NCBI GenBank assembly: GCA_003538615.1
Contig: DPRT01000078.1
Location: forward strand, 16,072 to 22,566
Source: Holophagaceae bacterium
Lineage (GTDB): Bacteria > Acidobacteriota > Holophagae > Holophagales > Holophagaceae
Direction of reading: 5' to 3'
Length of the DNA stretch: 6,495 nucleotides
This document shows positions 1 through 4,500 of this stretch, piece after piece; positions within the stretch are counted from its first letter, which is position 1, and each line of letters opens with the position of its first letter. Position numbers and translations under genes: made by a program. Under the pieces are notes generated by a model. That model was given only the letters and a program-made list of their open reading frames with translations. It was not told the origin of the DNA and searched no databases.

Positions 1-425
1 AGCAGGTGCCGGTCCGTGAAGGCCAGCTTGCTCATCTTGGTGAGGCCGTCCACGATCTCGCCGATCTCGTCCCCGAACTGCGCCTTCACCTGGGGCAGGG
101 TCATGAGGGTGTCTTCCACCACGTCGTGGAGCATGCCGCAGGCCACGCTGGCCGCATCCAGCCGCCAGTCCGCCAGGCTCTGGGCCACGGCCAGGGGATG
201 GAAGAAGTAGGGCTCGCCGCTCTTGCGGAGCTGGGTGGCGTGCATGTCCCGGCCCACGGTGTAGGCCCGGCGCAGCAGGGCCACATCGCCGTTGGGGTGG
301 TGCTGGAGGAAGGCCGCCTTCACGAGCTCGAAGGCCCCGTCCAGGGTCATACAGGTGCCATCGTCGCAAGCCGAACCGTCCCCCTCGCGGAGGACGGGCT
401 CCGGGGCTTTCCCAGGCACGGCCAT
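1..425 (-). CDS. rel: RelA/SpoT-family (p)ppGpp synthetase/hydrolase, N-terminal HD part (3' end outside window)
   Basis: This is the N-terminal 141 residues of an alarmone enzyme of the RelA/SpoT family, which makes and/or breaks (p)ppGpp in the cytoplasm during the stringent response. The visible part is the HD hydrolase domain. RKSGEPYFFHPLAVA lies at residues 67-81, LHDVVEDT at 99-106, and a DGLTKMSKL stretch at 126-134. The metal and catalytic residues H76, H100-D101 and E104-D105 are all present, so hydrolase activity is likely; E. coli RelA has lost this site. The synthetase, TGS and ACT regions would lie beyond position 1, so a bifunctional Rel/SpoT cannot be told from a hydrolase-only relative. 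The start is taken as ATG at 425-423. An in-frame GTG at 476-474, just after a stop at 479-477, would add 17 residues. No strong Shine-Dalgarno precedes either start. The first 28 residues are a low-similarity extension. The gene diverges from the methyltransferase gene. Confidence 0.9.
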   Translation of the reverse strand, partial: MAVPGKAPEPVLREGDGSACDDGTCMTLDGAFELVKAAFLQHHPNGDVALLRRAYTVGRDMHATQLRKSGEPYFFHPLAVAQSLADWRLDAASVACGMLHDVVEDTLMTLPQVKAQFGDEIGEIVDGLTKMSKLAFTDRHL

Positions 426-428
426 GGT

Positions 429-479
429 TGAGTGTCGCGCAGCGGCGCTTCTGAATCCAGGCGGTTTATCCGACACTCA
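429..479. repeat. Inverted repeat in the divergent promoter gap
   Basis: TGAGTGTCG at 429-437 is perfectly reverse-complementary to CGACACTCA at 471-479, with 33 bp between the arms. Read outward, each gene has CGACACTCA ending 3 to 4 bases before its start codon (425 on the minus strand, 484 on the plus strand). The gap from 426 to 483 must hold the promoters of both genes, but I see no convincing -35/-10 pair. The repeat could be a shared operator or a common 5' leader element. Chance is possible but not very likely for 9-bp arms in 58 bp. Confidence 0.5.
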
Positions 480-483
480 TGGA

Positions 484-1344
484 ATGCCGCGCCGCTCCGC
501 CCCCGCCGATGGTCCCGCCTACAAGGGCTGGACGCGCCCAGGGCCCAGGCCGCCCGGGGGCGTGGACCTGGAACCGGGGGAGACCCTGGACGGCCTCTGC
601 GGCCACTGGCGCATCTTCCAGCTGGAGAAGGGCAACCGCTTCAGCGTGGATGACCTGGTGACGGCCTGGTACGGCACCACCTGGTGCCCCAGTCCCGGCC
701 GCATCGCGGACCTGGGCTCGGGCATCGGCAGCGTGGCCCTCATGGCCGCCTGGCGCTGTCCCGGCGCCGTGGTGCATACGGTGGAGGCCCAGGAGCAGAG
801 CCTGCGCCTGGCCCGCAAGAGCATCCGCCACAACGGCCAGGAGGGCCGCGTCCTCCCGCGCCTGGGGGATCTTCGCGATCCCGACCTGTTTGCGGGCGAG
901 GCCCCCTTCGATCTGGTGACGGGCACGCCGCCCTACTGGCCCGAGGGCCACCGCCTGCCCGCCGCCCACTCCCAGTCCGTGCCGGCCCGCCTGGAGGTGC
1001 GGGGCAGCATCGCGGACTATGCCATGGCCGCGGCCCGGATCCTGGCGCCAGGGGGCATCTTCGCCTGCGTCTTCCCCAACGATCAGCGCGACCGGGCCCG
1101 GTTGGCCCTGCAGGAGGCCGGGCTGCTCTGCCTCCACCGCCGCGAGATCATCTTCAAGGATGGCGAGCCCTACGGTCTGGATGTCTTCGCCGCCGCCCGC
1201 CGCCAGGATCTGCCGGAGGATTTCGAAACGAAGGGGGAATGCCCCGAGGTCGAAGCCCCCATCCTCATCCGCCGTGCCGATGGCAGCGTGGACCCGGCCA
1301 TCGCCCGAGTGAGGCTGGCCGTGGGATTCCCGCCGGGGCTGTGA
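484..1344 (+). CDS. SAM-dependent methyltransferase, TrmN6/YfiC-like (MTS class)
   Basis: This 286-residue cytoplasmic protein has a Rossmann-fold class I methyltransferase core. ETLDGLCGHWRIFQLEKG at 33-50 followed by FSVDDLVTAWY at 53-63 matches the N-terminal entry of TrmN6 (tRNA1Val A37 N6-methylase) relatives. The SAM motif I is IADLGSGIGSVAL at 74-86, and the acidic ribose-binding residue is E101 in TVEAQ. Motif IV is GTPPYWP at 147-153, where most N6-adenine enzymes have NPPY. From memory, a GTPPY form followed by a conserved RGxxxDY-like stretch (here RGSIADY, 173-179) marks a subfamily of uncharacterised methyltransferases. The fold is therefore firm, but the RNA substrate is not. 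The start is ATG at 484, the first sensible start after the divergent neighbour. The frame is open further upstream, but that part is antisense to the Rel/SpoT gene. The Shine-Dalgarno is weak. The stop TGA is at 1342-1344, and no terminator hairpin follows. Confidence 0.85.
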   Translation: MPRRSAPADGPAYKGWTRPGPRPPGGVDLEPGETLDGLCGHWRIFQLEKGNRFSVDDLVTAWYGTTWCPSPGRIADLGSGIGSVALMAAWRCPGAVVHTVEAQEQSLRLARKSIRHNGQEGRVLPRLGDLRDPDLFAGEAPFDLVTGTPPYWPEGHRLPAAHSQSVPARLEVRGSIADYAMAAARILAPGGIFACVFPNDQRDRARLALQEAGLLCLHRREIIFKDGEPYGLDVFAAARRQDLPEDFETKGECPEVEAPILIRRADGSVDPAIARVRLAVGFPPGL

Positions 1345-1352
1345 TTGGAGAC

Positions 1353-1369
1353 TTGGCACGCTGGCGGCA
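1353..1369 (+). promoter_or_regulatory. Sigma-54-like -24/-12 promoter candidate
   Basis: TTGGCACG at 1353-1360 is a full match to the -24 consensus YTGGCACG. After four bases comes CGGCA at 1365-1369, which keeps the essential GC of the -12 element (consensus TTGCW) at the right distance: GG at 1355 and GC at 1367 are 12 bp apart. Transcription would start near 1380, giving a leader of about 70 nt before the RHS gene. The -12 half is imperfect. I found no sigma-70 pair with normal spacing in this gap that explains expression better. Confidence 0.4.
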
Positions 1370-1370
1370 C

Positions 1371-1396
1371 TTAACATCTTTTAACATCTCTTAACA
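1371..1396 (+). repeat. Tandem 10-bp repeat TTAACATCTY (2.6 copies) upstream of the RHS gene
   Basis: TTAACATCTT (1371-1380), TTAACATCTC (1381-1390) and TTAACA (1391-1396) follow one another with an exact 10-bp period. That is about one DNA turn, so the copies face the same side of the helix. The block is strikingly AT-rich in a GC-rich region and sits in the 106-bp gap before the RHS gene. Direct repeats of 10 to 11 bp are typical binding sites of OmpR/PhoB-type winged-helix response regulators. That function is inference; the repeat itself is directly visible. Confidence 0.75.
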
Positions 1397-1407
1397 GGCG
1401 AAGGGCG

Positions 1408-1440
1408 GGTTGTCGGCCTAATTTAGGCGGAGTTCCAACC
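1408..1440 (+). promoter_or_regulatory. Possible leader RNA hairpin with inner 13-bp palindrome
   Basis: GCCTAATTTAGGC at 1416-1428 is a perfect palindrome around a central T. In RNA it could fold as a GCCU/AGGC stem with an AAUUU loop. It is flanked by GGTTG (1408-1412) and CAACC (1436-1440), which can form an outer stem ending immediately before the Shine-Dalgarno. As DNA, the palindrome could equally be a dimeric repressor site. The inner stem is short, so stability is doubtful. Confidence 0.3.
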
Positions 1441-1446
1441 AGGAGT
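1441..1446 (+). promoter_or_regulatory. Ribosome binding site of the RHS gene
   Basis: AGGAGT lies 4 bases before ATG at 1451, a good Shine-Dalgarno match. It fixes the start at 1451 rather than at the in-frame ATG at 1469. The site is the left half of the tiny palindrome AGGA-G-TCCT (1441-1449). Confidence 0.75.
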
Positions 1447-1450
1447 CCTC

Positions 1451-1513
1451 ATGCTTCGGCGCATCCTCATGTGCTTGGGCGTGGCCTGCTTTGCAGCCCT
1501 GCCCGTCGTCGCC
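1451..1513 (+). other. Sec signal peptide of the RHS protein
   Basis: Residues 1-21 have a basic start (MLRR), a hydrophobic core (ILMCLGVACFAALPVV) and a signal peptidase I site VVA|QS, with V19 at -3 and A21 at -1. This predicts export across the inner membrane and a mature protein starting at Q22. A lipoprotein site at C13 is unlikely because the preceding residues are GVA, not a proper lipobox. Confidence 0.8.
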
Positions 1514-4500
1514 CAGAGCTACCAGACCTCCTTTTCGGATGTGAGGTTCGATCGGGCCAAGGGGCCTGCAACCTTTCATGCGGGCGTGGAGGTGGATGCC
1601 GCCTCCGGGGCGGCGAGCCTGAACCTCCCCCTCGGACCGGGCATCGGAGCCAGGGGCCTGCACTTCCGGCCGACACTCTCCATGCGCATGGCGCCGCAGC
1701 TGGGCATCTCCTCCGCCGAGGAGAATGCCATCATCCTCCCGGCCTGGGGGCAGTCCGATGCGCTGTGGGGCACCATCACCCTCGACACCCTCTACCAGCG
1801 CAGCTTCGGATCGGCCTCCTTCTCCCCGGGCAGCCTGGACCTGGGCCCCCTCGTCAGCGCCTTCGACCGGAAGCCCACCACCTACAGCCTCCCGGGCGGC
1901 GGGGGCGGGCGGGTCCTGGGCCAGCTCCCTGCCGGGATGGACGCGCCCACCGTGCAGGCCCTGCTGGGCCGCTTCGGATTCGGGGCCGCCGACGCGGTCG
2001 GTTTCGTGCCGGGCGCCGTGGGCCGAGCCACCAAGGTGCCCCTCGTCCAGATGGGGTCGGACGGCAGCCTCATCGTGGGCCTTCGGGCCGCCGGGCCCTC
2101 CAGCCAGCTGACCGACGAGGTGTCCGCCGACATCCAGCGGGACCCCTCCAGCACCTACCGGTGGGACCTGCCCCGCCGGATGGTGGTCATCCAGGGGGAG
2201 ATCGCCTATGAGTTCCACTATGTGCAGCACATCTACATGCCCATTCCCATCCCCTACCTGTCCGTTCCGCCGAAGACCCAGCTCTACCAGGGCCACTACG
2301 CGATCACGCGGATCCGGAACAAGCTCGGGGAATCCATCTCCTTCACCTACGACGGGGACGGGATCGGGTACACCGCCACTTGGAGCGTCAACCCGGCCGT
2401 GAGGGTGAGGGTCTACCGGGAAACCGATGTGGCAGTGGCCCCGGGAATCCCCCAACTGATGGACAGCCGGCTCCAGGTGTCGGCCGCCACCCGGATCCGG
2501 GTGGCCTACCAAGGCCTTCCGCAGCCCCTGTCGAGCTACCTCCTGGAGGCCTCCAACCCGGAGGGGAATGCCCTGATCCCCTACCTGGGGGGTGGCCCTG
2601 AAAGCCCGGCCGCCACCCGCCCCGAAGGGGCCTGGGTTCTGGACCGGTCGGAATTCGGGGCGGCCTGGGATCCCATCCAGCCCCTCCGCGTGAGGCAGGA
2701 AGGCTCCGGCGAGGAGATCCGCTTCAGCTACGCCGCTGGGGAAGCCACCACCTGGGGGCTGGAGACCATCGCCCCGACCGTCCTGAGCCGCGTCACCACC
2801 CCCACCCGCACCATCGACCTCGGCTGGAAGCCCTACCCCTTCCGGATGAACTACAGCCCGGAAGGCTGGGGCGGGATGCTCAGCAGCAGCGCGCCCTGCC
2901 GCCCGGCCTACGCCTACGGCGTGACCTCTGTGACGGAGAGCGACGGTGTCCAGAGCCGGGCGGTCACCCACGAGCGGCGGACGCCCACCTCGAACTGGGG
3001 CTTCTACCAGCAGGGAACGGCGCCGCCGGACCAGTGGGTGGATCCCACCTTCTACGACGCCATCACCCACGCGGACGGCACCATCAGCGTCCACCGCTTC
3101 ATGGAGCCCTCCAACGCCGCGGGCACCTCGATCCAGGCCCTGGCGTTCCTCAAGACCCTGGAGCGGGAGGTGCGGTACTACGCCCCCGGGGCGGACTGGC
3201 AGTCGGACCTCGCCGTCACCCAGCCCGCGTCCAGCACGGCCTACAAGTGGGTGGTGAAGGACCGCTTCGACGTGAGAACGGCCGGGGCGCCGACCGGGAA
3301 CCTCGGCCAGCAGTCCGTGCCCTATCCCACCCGGACCCGCACCTGGGACAAGGAAAGCCAGGTCCTCACCACCGAGGAGACCACCGACTGGGATACCACG
3401 GCCTTCGGCTGGAAGACCAGCCACCGGATCACCACCCTCGCCGCGGCCCCGTCCCTCGAGCGGGATGAGCGGAGCCTGGCCCAGCAGGGCCTCGGCGCCC
3501 CCGCCTATGCTGCTGGCCAGGGGGTCTACCGCAGGGTGGACAAGACCTTCGCGGCGAAGGCTTCGGACTGGATCTTCGCCCGGGTGAAGACCGAGCAGAC
3601 CACCACCGTTCAGGACGGCACGGGCTTCCGGGCTTCGGAGGCCGCCCTTCCAGAGGCCCAGCCCCTGCTGACGCGGACCTTCCATGCGAGCCTCAACCGC
3701 GTGGAGGCCCTGGTGCTGAGCCACCCGGCGGCCCCCACCGTCACCACGGCCTTCAGCTACCAGGGCACCTCGGGCCGGTCCGGCTTCGAGCTCCAGAGTG
3801 CCTACCTCCAGTCGGCGGGACTGGTCCTCAGCGGCCAGATGGGCGTGAGCGCCTACGGCTACGACGCCAACGGCTACCTCGCCAGCATCAGCCGGAAACC
3901 CGAGGCGGGAATTACCCTCACTAGCAGCCAGGTCTCGGATGAACTGGGGCGGTCCCTATCGCAGACCGACCTGAACGGAGTGGTGCGCACCTTCACGCGG
4001 GATGGAGCCGGACGGCTCACACATATCCACTCCAGCGACGGAGGCGAAGCCACCTCCATCGCCTACGACGACACCGACCACCGGGGCATTACGGTGATCC
4101 GCGGGGCCCAGACGGCCGAGTACCGCTACAACGGATTTGGCGAACTGGTCCTGGAGCGCCGGAGAGGGCCGGATGGCCAGTGGTCTCATCGCCTCTACGG
4201 TTACGATGCCGCGGGGAGGAACACGGGAACGACCATCTGGATGGCGGGTACGGGCAGCAGCCGCGAGGCCGAGTGGGCCAGGCGGAACCTCACCCGGCTG
4301 ACGAGCATCACGACCACGACCCCCGGGCGGACTGTCTGCAAGGTCTGGGGATTGGACGAGGACGGCCAGGCCGTGTGCCTGGCCTGGCAGACCCTTCCGG
4401 GGACCACCACCACGACCGAGGACCCGGCGATGTACCCGGGCCAGGCCACGACCTACGATGCGAGGGGCCGGGTGATCGAGGTCCGGGACGCCAACGGCGT

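Noticed and set aside
6..431. A 141-codon plus-strand open frame at the left end
   Set aside because: It is the antisense shadow of the Rel/SpoT HD domain, which has an intact catalytic motif on the minus strand.
292..483. A longer methyltransferase starting at 292
   Set aside because: The extra 64 residues would be antisense to Rel/SpoT codons and add no known domain. The family homology begins after 484.
466..1377. A 303-codon open frame on the minus strand
   Set aside because: Antisense to the methyltransferase gene, whose plus-strand product has clear SAM-binding and catalytic motifs.
1371..1396. CtrA-type binding site (TTAA-N7-TTAA)
   Set aside because: The spacing between TTAA blocks is 6, not 7, and the block repeats every 10 bp, which fits tandem direct sites better.
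1478..1489. Lipoprotein signal at Cys13 of the RHS protein
   Set aside because: The residues before the Cys (GVA) do not make a proper lipobox, and a good signal peptidase I site follows at residue 21.
1418..3724. A 768-codon open frame on the minus strand
   Set aside because: Antisense to the N-terminal part of the RHS gene, with low-complexity composition and no recognisable motif. The plus frame has a signal peptide and a ribosome site.
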